A stretch of 39,647 nt of DNA from Smithella sp. Its GTDB lineage: Bacteria; Desulfobacterota; Syntrophia; Syntrophales; Smithellaceae. Positions 7,138 to 14,988 of this stretch are shown here, in pieces. Positions within the stretch are counted from its first letter, which is position 1; the number at the start of each line of letters is the position of its first letter. The position numbers and the translations under genes were made by a program. The notes beneath the pieces are model-generated. The model ran no database searches. It was given only the letters and a program-made list of their open reading frames with translations, and was not told the origin of the DNA. The stretch is taken from NCBI GenBank assembly GCA_012510495.1, contig JAAZHX010000174.1, forward strand, positions 1-39,647. Reading direction: 5' to 3'.

Positions 7138-9876
7138 TTATTCCTCCTTCGTTATGATCTTCGCTCCGGTCAATCGATCGTATTCCAGCAACACGGTTTC
7201 ATTTTTCTTGTTCAGCACCTTACCGCGCCAGTGGCCGTCAACGTTTTGCTGAAGGACAACAAGAACCGTCCACTTGCCCTTGTCCGGCAAAACGTCTTTT
7301 AAACCGGCTACTTTCTCACCCAATGCGCCATCATGGATAACTTCCTCATTAACCAAACTGCTACGGATATTAACTTGACTCATATCCCAAGCGAATCTTT
7401 TATGCGGATACCACGGTGTCAGTTTTGCATCATCCCAGCAGGCCAGTCGCACGGCAGTATCCATAGCACCCAGACGCGTGGGCGTCTTCATGTCTTCCCG
7501 CCACTGGGTCACAGTGGCTTCGTAACCCTCATCCAGTTTAAGCATATTAATATGTGCAAGCGTTTTATCCGCTTGCCATTTTGCATCCGCCTGCTGATCG
7601 CGGTGCTGGAGCGATTCAGGTATCTTTTCTGCGCTTTCGGAAAAGGCGGCCTCAATCAACATTCTGGCATCATCAGGCATCTTGAGATGCTTTTTTTCAG
7701 ACAGGAGCTTTGCGGACAGCCAAAGACAGCCGTGACTAGGATAAACAAACGCCGCCTTGGGGAAAAAAGATTTGAACCAGTCACTGTCTGCGTTTTCTTC
7801 CGGCCAAGGTCCATATATTATCATGCATGGTGATTCGCGCCGATCAGGGCCTTCCTGTATGGGGTTGCCTTTCTCGTCGCGGGCATGGCGGTGTAATCGC
7901 CCAGCCCTTTGAATCAGCAAATCCATAGGCGCAAGATCAGTAATCAGCAGATCAAAATCCAGATCAAGCGACTGTTCGACGACCTGTGTTGCAACCAGAA
8001 CCTTACCCCTGCGCATCGATTCTGTGCTTGTTTTCCCAAATGCTTCCAAAACTGCATCTTCGATATCTAAGCGATCCCCCAAAGCAAATCGTGCATGAAA
8101 CAGCATAAGGTTGCCATCAGGCACTTTTTCTTTTAGTTTTGCATATCCACCCACAGCATCTTGTACCGTATTCCTGATCCAGCAGACGCAATGACCTTTT
8201 TGTGTCTCTTCACTAATGTGCCTGATGACTTCGGAATCTTCATCCACAAGTGATATCTTTATGCTGCGTTGACGCTGAGGTGTTGCATTCACCGGCGTTT
8301 CACAAATACCTGTTTCCTTTGTGTATGAAGTGGCCAGGGGATAGTTTTGGATTGCCTGTTCAGGATGTTGATAATCATCACATCCATTGGCAAAAGCGGC
8401 AATGAAACCACGTCGCGTGTGCGTCGGCAATGTAGCTGAAAGCATGATTGCGCTGCCACCCAGCGCCGCATGAAAGGTCAAAAGGTTTTGTAATAATTTG
8501 TTCATATATGGATCATAGGCATGAACCTCGTCAATGATAAGAATATGATTGGCCAAACCGAACAGCCGTAAAGATTGAAACCGGGCAGGGAGAATTGCCA
8601 GCAATGCCTGATCGAGTGTGCCAACGCCCACATCCGCCAATTGCGCCTTCTTGCGATTGTCTGCGAGCCATGATGAACATTGTGCAGTTGCGGTTTCTTC
8701 ATCTGCTTCATAGTTGCCCGGACCACTAATTGTTGACAAGAAATTCTCCGATAGATGTCGGGCGCTGTGGGCAAGAACCAGAGAAGGTTTAGTCTCAGCC
8801 ATAAACAGACGCCGATAGATGTCAGTGAGTCGGGCATACATGGCATTTGATGTCGCCATTGTTGGCAGTGCCACAAACATTCCGTTTCCGTGTCCTGCAG
8901 CCATCAAACGTCCCGCTAAAAGCAGAGCAGCTTCTGTTTTTCCTGATCCGGTTATATCTTCAAGTATAAATAACTGTTGTGAATTTCCAAGTGGACATTG
9001 ATCGACATATACCTGCAACGGCGTTTGTGCCTGGATGGATGGAAAGAGTCCGAAAAAAAAGGGGCGTTCTGTCAATGGGCGACCGGCATTGATGCCAGAT
9101 GCATGAACCGCATTTGCAGCCTGAGGCAAAGCGCGTGTTTCCCAATACTCTGCAAGACTGATCTGATCCGATATGTATGGGAACCAAAGACTATTGGAAC
9201 CGATCCAATCGCAAAGCACGCTGAAACCAGCGAATAACCAGGATGCCCTTTTCATCATCCCTTCCAGATCATATGGATGGGGAAAACCTGAATTGTCAGT
9301 GTGAATATTGTTTATAATGCTGACTTCTTTAATGAAGCTTTCCGCTGCCAGAGAATCATTTTCACCGAAATAGCGGTGATAATTCAATGGCGTCCCATTT
9401 ATATCCTTCATCTGTGGAGGTACGCCGTGATGCCCCGTATAGGCTCGAATCATTGCCAGAATGACATCTTGCCATTCATCCGTTGAACAGTCCTGGAATT
9501 CATGAAACAAAGAATGTCCTTGCTCTAAAAAAGACTTAAAGAAGAGGTGACCTAAACTGTCATGCCGAATAGTGTATACCTTTTGGCTCGAAATACCCTG
9601 CAAGTGTTTTAACAAGTCAGGTTTTAAATTCTGAAAGGCTTCCGAAAATTTGCCAATGTCGTGAATTGCAAGGCCCATTTTCAACCACCTCAAACAAATT
9701 GTTTTTTCTAAACCGGTAATCGATGCAATTTTGCACAGAAGTTTTGAATTGTTAGACAAAAGTTGATGTCCAACCGCCGCCACGTCCAAACAGTGATAAG
9801 GCAGCAGATGATATTTCCCCGTTTCTTTGTCCGCTTTTCCCCAGTATTTGTAATAAGAAGGTGTTGATTTCGTCAT
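7138..9876 (-). CDS. cas3: Cas3, HD nuclease and DExH helicase
   Basis: About 912 residues. Cas3 is recruited by Cascade and unwinds and shreds the target DNA. The N-terminal HD nuclease shows H72-D73 in AIHDIGKFSEAF, then IRHDSLGHLFFK and YTGHHGVPP. The helicase follows with Walker A ITGSGKTEAALLLAGR, the DEVH box in ILIIDEVHAYDP, motif III SATLPT, and motifs V/VI in VVEQSLDLDFD and QRAGRLHRH. The longest reading begins at 9912, but the ATG at 9876 (MTKSTPSYYKYWGK) matches the family start and has a GGAAAG site upstream. It is the first gene of the cas operon. No regulator of the WYL or H-NS type is seen next to it. Confidence 0.95.
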   Translation of the reverse strand: MTKSTPSYYKYWGKADKETGKYHLLPYHCLDVAAVGHQLLSNNSKLLCKIASITGLEKTICLRWLKMGLAIHDIGKFSEAFQNLKPDLLKHLQGISSQKVYTIRHDSLGHLFFKSFLEQGHSLFHEFQDCSTDEWQDVILAMIRAYTGHHGVPPQMKDINGTPLNYHRYFGENDSLAAESFIKEVSIINNIHTDNSGFPHPYDLEGMMKRASWLFAGFSVLCDWIGSNSLWFPYISDQISLAEYWETRALPQAANAVHASGINAGRPLTERPFFFGLFPSIQAQTPLQVYVDQCPLGNSQQLFILEDITGSGKTEAALLLAGRLMAAGHGNGMFVALPTMATSNAMYARLTDIYRRLFMAETKPSLVLAHSARHLSENFLSTISGPGNYEADEETATAQCSSWLADNRKKAQLADVGVGTLDQALLAILPARFQSLRLFGLANHILIIDEVHAYDPYMNKLLQNLLTFHAALGGSAIMLSATLPTHTRRGFIAAFANGCDDYQHPEQAIQNYPLATSYTKETGICETPVNATPQRQRSIKISLVDEDSEVIRHISEETQKGHCVCWIRNTVQDAVGGYAKLKEKVPDGNLMLFHARFALGDRLDIEDAVLEAFGKTSTESMRRGKVLVATQVVEQSLDLDFDLLITDLAPMDLLIQRAGRLHRHARDEKGNPIQEGPDRRESPCMIIYGPWPEENADSDWFKSFFPKAAFVYPSHGCLWLSAKLLSEKKHLKMPDDARMLIEAAFSESAEKIPESLQHRDQQADAKWQADKTLAHINMLKLDEGYEATVTQWREDMKTPTRLGAMDTAVRLACWDDAKLTPWYPHKRFAWDMSQVNIRSSLVNEEVIHDGALGEKVAGLKDVLPDKGKWTVLVVLQQNVDGHWRGKVLNKKNETVLLEYDRLTGAKIITKEE

Positions 9877-9955
9877 TATTCTTTCCATTTCCATCCAAAC
9901 CACCTCCACCATTCGGGCGTCGTCAAGCGCGCGATGCCTCTTGTTCTAGGGACAC

Positions 9956-9982
9956 GTTCCGCTCCCTTCGGGCTTCCGGAAC
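9956..9982. repeat. Inverted repeat upstream of cas3
   Basis: GTTCCG and CGGAAC form six-base arms around a centre containing CCCTTCGGG, about 75 bases upstream of the preferred cas3 start. It could fold as a hairpin in the cas operon leader or serve as a protein-binding palindrome. No T-run follows, so it is not a typical terminator. Confidence 0.4.
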
Positions 9983-10054
9983 ATGTCACTGTTCGGGCCG
10001 ACGAGGCGGTGGTAAATGGTCTCAGCTATATTATCCTGAACTCGCAAATAAGTT

Positions 10055-10252
10055 TTAAGGGTTTTTGTTTCCCCGCTTTTCCGCGTCGCAGTGCAACAAA
10101 CTGAGCATACCCTTCTCTTCTCTGTTGGATGGATAAATATTCTGATCCTTACATTTTTTGACTGATTTTGCATGGAGGTCGCCCAGGATCTTCATCGGAT
10201 TGAATCCGTCATCATTGCTGATGACCTGGCCGCAATGTCTGCATCTCTTCAT
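10055..10252 (-). CDS. Small Cys-rich protein, possible zinc finger
   Basis: A 65-residue reading frame starts MKRCRHCGQVISNDDGF, with a later H and C (HAKSVKKC), giving a CxxC...H...C pattern that could bind zinc. A GGAG sits about ten bases upstream of the ATG. The second half looks less protein-like, and another minus frame (down to 9946) overlaps it, so the gene may be truncated or frameshifted. I do not recognise a family. It lies just upstream of cas3 on the same strand, so a regulatory role would be possible, but this is speculation. Confidence 0.33.
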   Translation of the reverse strand: MKRCRHCGQVISNDDGFNPMKILGDLHAKSVKKCKDQNIYPSNREEKGMLSLLHCDAEKRGNKNP

Positions 10253-10779
10253 ACGACTATTCTCCGGTTAATTCAAGTGCCGCTTCAACATTTTTGCAGT
10301 TTGATGGATTGCCCCCAACCAATCGATGAGGTTTCTACACATTTTATGAGTTCAGAGGACTTCAGACGATTGACATCCGATGCCTCAAAGCCATCATGAA
10401 CGGTCTTTTGCCGTTATTTGGCACGAGAATATGAGGTTCCAACCGTCATTTCAAGGGCAAAACGACAACCGTAGGTCGCATTATTTTCAATTTATGGATT
10501 TTTTAATGGATAATCAGAATATTTTGTCCGGAGCGAACGGCGTTTTGCTAAAAGTTCATTGAAAACGCCGAGAGGGAAAAAGCGGTCATTAAATTGTGTC
10601 ATGCCTTACTTGAGACGGCTTCCACCATTGTTTAAACTGGTTCCCGGCTTTCGCCGGGAAGACGGCTGAGAATTTAACATTCACAAATGTCGTTACTATA
10701 TAAGTTGAACTGTTAATGACCAATTGCTGCAAGATAGGAGAAGCGGGCCTCCTATAAGGAATATCTTTTGAAATGAACA
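10253..10779. other. Non-coding or degenerate stretch with two hairpins
   Basis: No convincing gene is seen on either strand. The stretch is fairly AT-rich. Two perfect inverted repeats stand out: 10538-10570 (nine-base arms CGGCGTTTT / AAAACGCCG) and 10641-10660 (eight-base arms TTCCCGGC / GCCGGGAA, four-base loop). Neither is followed by a T-run. No CRISPR repeat of the type I-E kind is present. It is likely the junction between the transferred cas locus and the chromosome. Confidence 0.5.
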
Positions 10780-10809
10780 GACAGGCGAGGCGCCCTGCCC
10801 CGCCTGTCT
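10780..10809. terminator. Hairpin at the end of the binding-protein gene
   Basis: Nine-base arms AGACAGGCG / CGCCTGTCT enclose a GC-rich 12-base loop just downstream of the binding-protein stop. The T-rich tract (TTGTTTTTC) lies on the plus-strand side; the minus-strand side has only a weak T-rich tail. It may still terminate the minus-strand gene. Confidence 0.5.
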
Positions 10810-10816
10810 TGTTTTT

Positions 10817-12028
10817 CTATTTTTTCTTTTTCCAGGTGGCCAGTTCGTTCCTGGTCCAGTCCTGAAGCAGAATGTAACTGCCATTGGGACCGCATTTCTG
10901 GATTTGGACGGAGTCGGTGCCCTGGTGAACCTGCGGCGTCCAGGTGATCGGCGCGCCCAGACCCTTCCAGTTTTTGAATTTATTGAGTTCTATGATAACG
11001 GCTTCCGTGCTCAGATTCGGACCGGTTTGCTTGAGGGCCTCAACCAGAGGCTCCATGAACATGATGCCGGCCAGAACGTATGTGCCCCAGGTTTCCTCCG
11101 GCGCGTATTTTTTGGCGGCTTCCCGGTATTTGACAACGAGCGGTTCGTTGGAGTCGATGGGCGGCACGAACGCGGCGGTGATCACGCCTTCAAAGAGCCC
11201 TCCGGTGATTTTGTACATCATCTGATAGTCGGAGAGGCCGTCAAACGCGACCCACTGGGGCTTGTAGCCGACTGTCTGGGCGGTCTTGAGGGTGATGACA
11301 GCCAAAGTGGGGCTGACCCACATGAGGACGCATTCCGCGCCGGAATTTTTCATCCTGAGCATCTGCGAGGTCAGGTCTTTTTCATTCGGCTCGACCGGGG
11401 CTTCTTCGGCGGGCTTCATCTTGTAGGTTGCCAGACGCTGCCGCATACCGGTCAGGCCGCCTTTTCCAAACACATCGTTCTGGTAAACGATGCCGATTTT
11501 CTTGTATTTGAGTTTTTCCACGGCATATTTTGTGACAATGCTCGCCTCGTCCTCAAACAGGGGGTAGGAGCAGTAACGGTAACGGCTCGGCATGCCGTCT
11601 TTGTCCCTGTCGGCCACAGTGTTGAGCGCGGCGGTCCCCGGAACAACCCAGAGCACTTTATTGGCCGCCAGATAATCTTTCACCGCGTGCCCTCCAGCGC
11701 CGGAAACGCCGCCGGTAAAGGCAAAGATGCCGTGTTTGTCCACCAGCTCCTTGACCCCCATTTGGGCCACCGCCGGACTGTACTGATCATCCCGAATAAA
11801 ATATTTGATTTTGCGGCCGTGGATGCCACCTTCGGCGTTCACAATTTCAGCCAGCAGAGCGCCGCCGCGCGCCACCGCGCCCCAGGGAGCGGCAGGACCT
11901 GTCTGTGGGCCAAATTGGGCAATGCGAATTTCTTTGTCATCAAAACCGGGATTGGCTGCGGCGCCAGCCGGGATTGTCGCTACAAAGACTGAAAACACGA
12001 TCATTATGATAAACAAGATCTTCTTCAT
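10817..12028 (-). CDS. Periplasmic substrate-binding protein, branched-chain amino acid (LivJ) type
   Basis: This 403-residue protein has a clear signal peptide (MKKILFIIMIVFSVFVATIPAGAAA) and the fold signature of type 1 periplasmic binding proteins of ABC uptake systems: IRIAQFGPQTGPAAPWG near the N-terminus, GGIHGRKIKYFIRDDQYSP, FAFTGGVSG, and KKIGIVYQNDVFGKGG. Such proteins deliver branched-chain amino acids, amides or aromatic acids to a membrane permease. No permease or ATPase gene lies nearby, so it is an orphan here. The ATG at 12028 has an AAGGAG ribosome site. A 22-codon ORF ends on this start with an ATGA overlap. The substrate cannot be read from the sequence. Confidence 0.9.
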   Translation of the reverse strand: MKKILFIIMIVFSVFVATIPAGAAANPGFDDKEIRIAQFGPQTGPAAPWGAVARGGALLAEIVNAEGGIHGRKIKYFIRDDQYSPAVAQMGVKELVDKHGIFAFTGGVSGAGGHAVKDYLAANKVLWVVPGTAALNTVADRDKDGMPSRYRYCSYPLFEDEASIVTKYAVEKLKYKKIGIVYQNDVFGKGGLTGMRQRLATYKMKPAEEAPVEPNEKDLTSQMLRMKNSGAECVLMWVSPTLAVITLKTAQTVGYKPQWVAFDGLSDYQMMYKITGGLFEGVITAAFVPPIDSNEPLVVKYREAAKKYAPEETWGTYVLAGIMFMEPLVEALKQTGPNLSTEAVIIELNKFKNWKGLGAPITWTPQVHQGTDSVQIQKCGPNGSYILLQDWTRNELATWKKKK

Positions 12029-12093
12029 AGATTTCTCCTTTTCTCCGACAGGCTGATTTGCGGATCAAGTTTTTCTGAAAGCTCATATTTCAT
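12025..12093 (-). CDS. 22-residue leader ORF coupled to the binding-protein gene
   Basis: An ATG at 12093 follows a perfect AAGGAG with five-base spacing and encodes MKYELSEKLDPQISLSEKRR plus two residues. Its stop overlaps the start of the binding-protein gene (ATGA). The strong ribosome site and overlap suggest translational coupling or a leader-peptide control. The peptide has no membrane segment and no run of one amino acid, so classic attenuation is not obvious. It may also be chance. Confidence 0.35.
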   Translation of the reverse strand: MKYELSEKLDPQISLSEKRRNL

Positions 12094-12625
12094 AACATCT
12101 CCTTCAGAACCTCTGTAAGACACCTCCTTCCTTGAACGACATAAAAAGTTTTGATGAATGCAACGCATTTTGATTTTCCGGCCTTGTCTTTCCAATGCCG
12201 ATGTATTCGCGATTTTAGAAAACCTGTGGCGGAAGCATATCATATGTCCGTTCTGAACGCAGTCATTATTTGCATCCGGATGCGGATTTGTTTGGCAACA
12301 AAGGAAGGTGGATGTCGTTTCGGCGGGCTGCCGGTCAGCGCCGCGCTGATCACCCTCGGCCTGAAACTGTGGACGCCGTCATAGCCTCCGCGCGGGGGGT
12401 AAAAGTCTTTGGTAGTTACTATCGCAACGCATATGTGGATATCGGCCCCCGACTTCTCGAAGGCAGGCTGCGCCGATATGACAAAAAAGCGCCGAAATTG
12501 ATTTTTTACGAGTTCATCTGCTTATTGATTACAGTATTTAAACGGCATCAAGAGCAAATCAAAAAAATATTCGGGTGATGACCCAGGAGATGAATATGTG
12601 GTCAAATGTGGTCAATATTTGACAC
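12094..12625. other. About 530 bases without a clear gene, possible remnant of an integrated element
   Basis: A 102-residue plus-strand reading frame (12270-12578) has no recognisable family and no good ribosome site, so I do not call it. Close to tRNA-Lys is a perfect tandem repeat of the ten-mer ATGTGGTCAA at 12596-12605 and 12606-12615. The arrangement next to a tRNA 3' end recalls the border of an integrated element, but no integrase is present. Two purine-rich AGGAG sites at 12095-12130 belong to the leader of the binding-protein gene. Confidence 0.35.
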
Positions 12626-12657
12626 AAAAAAAGCACCCACGCAACCCGTAAGTGCTT
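12626..12657 (-). terminator. Rho-independent terminator of the tRNA cluster
   Basis: On the minus strand AAGCAC and GTGCTT form a stem around a 15-base loop, followed directly by seven T residues. It begins seven bases after the encoded CCA of tRNA-Lys, the last gene of the cluster, so it most likely ends that transcript. Confidence 0.75.
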
Positions 12658-12663
12658 GATATT

Positions 12664-12739
12664 TGGTGAGCCCTGTCGGGATCGAACCGACAACCTACTG
12701 ATTAAGAGTCAGTTGCTCTACCAGCTGAGCTAAGGGCCC
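12664..12739 (-). tRNA. tRNA-Lys (CTT)
   Basis: A complete 76-base cloverleaf with encoded CCA. The acceptor stem is GGGCCCT / AGGGCTC, the anticodon loop CTCTTAA gives CTT, and the T arm GTCGG-TTCGATC-CCGAC pairs fully. It is the last of four tRNA genes on this strand and is followed by the terminator. Confidence 0.95.
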
Positions 12740-12754
12740 TTGTTCTTTTTTATT

Positions 12755-12832
12755 CTGGCACGCCCGGTAGGATTCGAACCTACGACCAACAGATTCGAAG
12801 TCTGCGACTCTATCCAGCTGAGCTACGGGCGC
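12755..12832 (-). tRNA. tRNA-Arg (TCG), with an extra base in the T arm
   Basis: Acceptor stem GCGCCCG / CGGGCGT, anticodon loop CTTCGAA (TCG) and encoded CCA. The 5' side of the T stem reads GTAAGG against CCTAC on the 3' side, so pairing needs a bulged A; total length is 78 instead of the usual 77. This could be a real variant, a decaying gene or a sequencing error. Confidence 0.85.
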
Positions 12833-12849
12833 TCTTCTCCAACCCAAAA

Positions 12850-12926
12850 TGGGGTGAGTGAAGGGATTTGAACCCTCGACCTCCGGGGCCACAACCCGGC
12901 ACTCTAACCAGCTGAGCTACACCCAC
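12850..12926 (-). tRNA. tRNA-His (GTG)
   Basis: A 77-base cloverleaf with anticodon loop TTGTGGC (GTG), acceptor stem GTGGGTG / CACTCAC, discriminator C and encoded CCA. The base just before the 5' end is a G in the transcript, which supplies the extra G-1 that pairs with C73 in tRNA-His. Confidence 0.95.
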
Positions 12927-12938
12927 CATTTTTTGCTT

Positions 12939-13015
12939 TGGTGCGCCTGGAGGGATTCGAACTCTCGGCCCACGGATTAGAAGTCCGTTGCTCTATCCAA
13001 CTGAGCTACAGGCGC
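12939..13015 (-). tRNA. tRNA-Arg (TCT)
   Basis: A 77-base cloverleaf with acceptor stem GCGCCTG / CAGGCGC, anticodon loop CTTCTAA (TCT), discriminator A and encoded CCA. The T stem GAGAG / CCCTC has one A-C mismatch. It is the first gene of the four-tRNA transcript. Confidence 0.94.
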
Positions 13016-13044
13016 ATTTTAATCCTGCACCAAAAAGAGTGTGC

Positions 13045-13073
13045 CTAATATCCCCTCTTCTTTTTTTTGTCAA
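13045..13073 (-). promoter_or_regulatory. Promoter of the tRNA cluster
   Basis: On the minus strand a perfect -35 TTGACA (13073-13068) is 17 bases from TATTAG (13050-13045), about 30 bases before tRNA-Arg (TCT). Spacing and match are those of a strong housekeeping promoter. It lies just past the end of the DUF5648 gene on the same strand. Confidence 0.65.
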
Positions 13074-13098
13074 GGTCAAAAAGGGTGAAAACTTCATT

Positions 13099-14823
13099 CT
13101 ATCGGACGTATCCGGCGATCCCGTCAAAACGGTATCCCCTCTTCAGCGCGGGCAGGAGCTTCGGCTGGGTCGAATAGTAGTGCCTCCCCGTGGTCGGGTT
13201 GTGCCAGCGGTATAATTCCCGGGTATTGGTCATGCGGGATGTGGCAATGTTGCCGATGTTCCCTTCATAAATATAGCCGTCAAGTCTTTTGTTTCCGCCG
13301 CTCCGGTCATGGGAATAAAAATGGTCCCGGATGACGGGATTGTGCCAGCGATGAAAAGGGATCGTACCGGGGGTTTGCGGCGCGAAAAGCCGGAAGGCAA
13401 TGCCTTCCTTGATGTAGCGGTTCTGATCAAGCAGCCGGGCCTCCGCCTGGGGGTCCGATGTGTAGAGATAGTCGGCGCCTCTGGAATACAAATAGACATC
13501 CATGCCTTTATGACCCGCGTCGGGAACGATGCCGATATACACCTCCGCGGCTTCTTCTCCGGTATTGGTTTGAAAGAGGATGTCCTCTCCGTAAACGCCG
13601 GGGACCAGGGAGGTGGTGTCAACCCTGACGTTGAGATAGTCGATTTCACTGAGAGTCGTGCCGGAATTTGGGAAAACGGTGATCCAACCCTTCGGCCCCC
13701 GCTGGATTTCCCGGCCGAATACTTTCACGCCTTCCAACTCCAGAACTCCCCTTTTGACAACGAGTTTCAGAGCGTGGGGTCCGTCGGCCAGACCTTCGGC
13801 GACAAGAATTTCCTTTTTTTCCCACTGCCCGGACAATTCATCCGGCAGGATCAGCGGCGCTTCGTCAAGATAGACGGCGCAATTGCCTCCCGGAGCGTGC
13901 GACTCCAGAAAGACGCTGACGCCGGTTCCCTGAAAGCGGAATTTCATCGCGCCCGCGCCGCCGCTGCTCAGAGGGTAACCATTTTTTTCGGTCCATCTTC
14001 CAATGAGTTCTGTCGAATCTTTCAGGTGTTCCGGGATGAGGTATTTACCCGGTTCCGGCAGTTCTTCCTGGCGAAAAGAGAAGTATCTTTCCTGTTTCGC
14101 TTCACCGGGAGATTCACTCTTTCCGGCTCCGGAAGGGACCACGACGGACCAATGAAGTTTTTCGCGGCCTTTATTGGTCAGCTCTATTTTTTGGGATAAA
14201 ATTTTCCCGGGGGGCTGGGATCCAAAGTCCAGGCGCTGCGGGAAAAAGCTGATAAGCGGCATTACCTGCTCGGGATGAATCCAGAAGTCGATAAAAACAA
14301 ACCTTGAGCCCCCGGCAAAGGTCAGCGGGAGTGCCTTCCGGTACTGGCCGGCCTTCAGGCTCTTCCGGCAAATCAAATCCTTCCCCGCGACTTCCATTTT
14401 CATCCTCGCCGCAAAGGCGGGATCTGTCGATTCGACGCCGTACGACTTTTCAAAATCCTCGTCAATCATCAATTCCACGCGCAAAGAGACCGGTTCACGG
14501 GACAATGTCATCGGAAGCGCTTGTCCGGATAAAACCTCCCAGTTGTCCGGACAGGCTGCCGCGCACTCCAGGGTTCCCGGTGAAATGCCGCTCAATTTGA
14601 ATTCCCTGAAGGCGGTTGATCCCGGTTTGATAAGTCCCAGATCGACTTCTCCGGGGATGATCGCGAGGACGGGATATCGTTCTTCGGGGTGCATAGGTTT
14701 TAAAGCCGCCGCGCCTTCGGAGGGGGTGTGCGTCCCTTTCTGATCCGCAGGAGTCGCCGCAAACGCGGGAAGAGAGTAAAAGATCAACATTGCGAAAATG
14801 AAAACGATAATTTTTTTAGCCAT
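13099..14823 (-). CDS. Secreted protein with ASH-like domains and DUF5648 C-terminus
   Basis: This 574-residue protein has a signal peptide (MAKKIIVFIFAMLIFYSLPAFA). Two stretches, near residues 52-80 (VLAIIPGEVDLGLIKPGS) and 190-235 (FFPQRLDFGSQPPGKILSQK, then IELTNKG), look like immunoglobulin-like ASH/DUF1573 repeats. A middle segment (FRFQGTGVSVFLESHAPGGN, then LADGPHALKL) resembles a jelly-roll carbohydrate-binding module. The C-terminal third holds DUF5648-type repeats: DYLYTSDPQAEA, FHRWHNPVIRDHFYS and YRWHNPTTGRHYYST. It is likely exported to the periplasm or surface and binds glycan or protein; no catalytic motif is seen. It is divergent from dprA. Confidence 0.75.
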   Translation of the reverse strand: MAKKIIVFIFAMLIFYSLPAFAATPADQKGTHTPSEGAAALKPMHPEERYPVLAIIPGEVDLGLIKPGSTAFREFKLSGISPGTLECAAACPDNWEVLSGQALPMTLSREPVSLRVELMIDEDFEKSYGVESTDPAFAARMKMEVAGKDLICRKSLKAGQYRKALPLTFAGGSRFVFIDFWIHPEQVMPLISFFPQRLDFGSQPPGKILSQKIELTNKGREKLHWSVVVPSGAGKSESPGEAKQERYFSFRQEELPEPGKYLIPEHLKDSTELIGRWTEKNGYPLSSGGAGAMKFRFQGTGVSVFLESHAPGGNCAVYLDEAPLILPDELSGQWEKKEILVAEGLADGPHALKLVVKRGVLELEGVKVFGREIQRGPKGWITVFPNSGTTLSEIDYLNVRVDTTSLVPGVYGEDILFQTNTGEEAAEVYIGIVPDAGHKGMDVYLYSRGADYLYTSDPQAEARLLDQNRYIKEGIAFRLFAPQTPGTIPFHRWHNPVIRDHFYSHDRSGGNKRLDGYIYEGNIGNIATSRMTNTRELYRWHNPTTGRHYYSTQPKLLPALKRGYRFDGIAGYVR

Positions 14824-14893
14824 GAATTCCCCTGTTGAAGTTGTTGTGCTTTTCTAGCGTAAAGAAAGCTTTTTCGCAATATTTTTAAAAAAC

Positions 14894-14923
14894 TTGACAG
14901 AGGCAATCAAGAAGAGGTAACGT
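14894..14923 (+). promoter_or_regulatory. Candidate promoter of the dprA operon
   Basis: A perfect TTGACA at 14894-14899 is followed after 18 bases by TAACGT, a moderate -10. It lies about 65 bases before the dprA start in the divergent intergenic region. The -10 is weak, so the call is tentative. Confidence 0.4.
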
Positions 14924-14988
14924 TTGCGCCAATTTTCCATTGCCTGTTAACAAGTTTTGAAAAACAAACATTTTACTATTATCGTTTT

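Noticed and set aside
9913-10779. A CRISPR array upstream of cas3
   Set aside because: I looked for regularly spaced repeats of about 28-29 bases and found none; only isolated palindromes occur.
10904-11992. A 362-codon plus-strand frame over the binding-protein gene
   Set aside because: It is a shadow of a confidently identified gene with signal peptide and ribosome site on the minus strand.
12270-12578. A 102-codon plus-strand gene
   Set aside because: No ribosome site, no recognisable family and unusual composition; probably chance.
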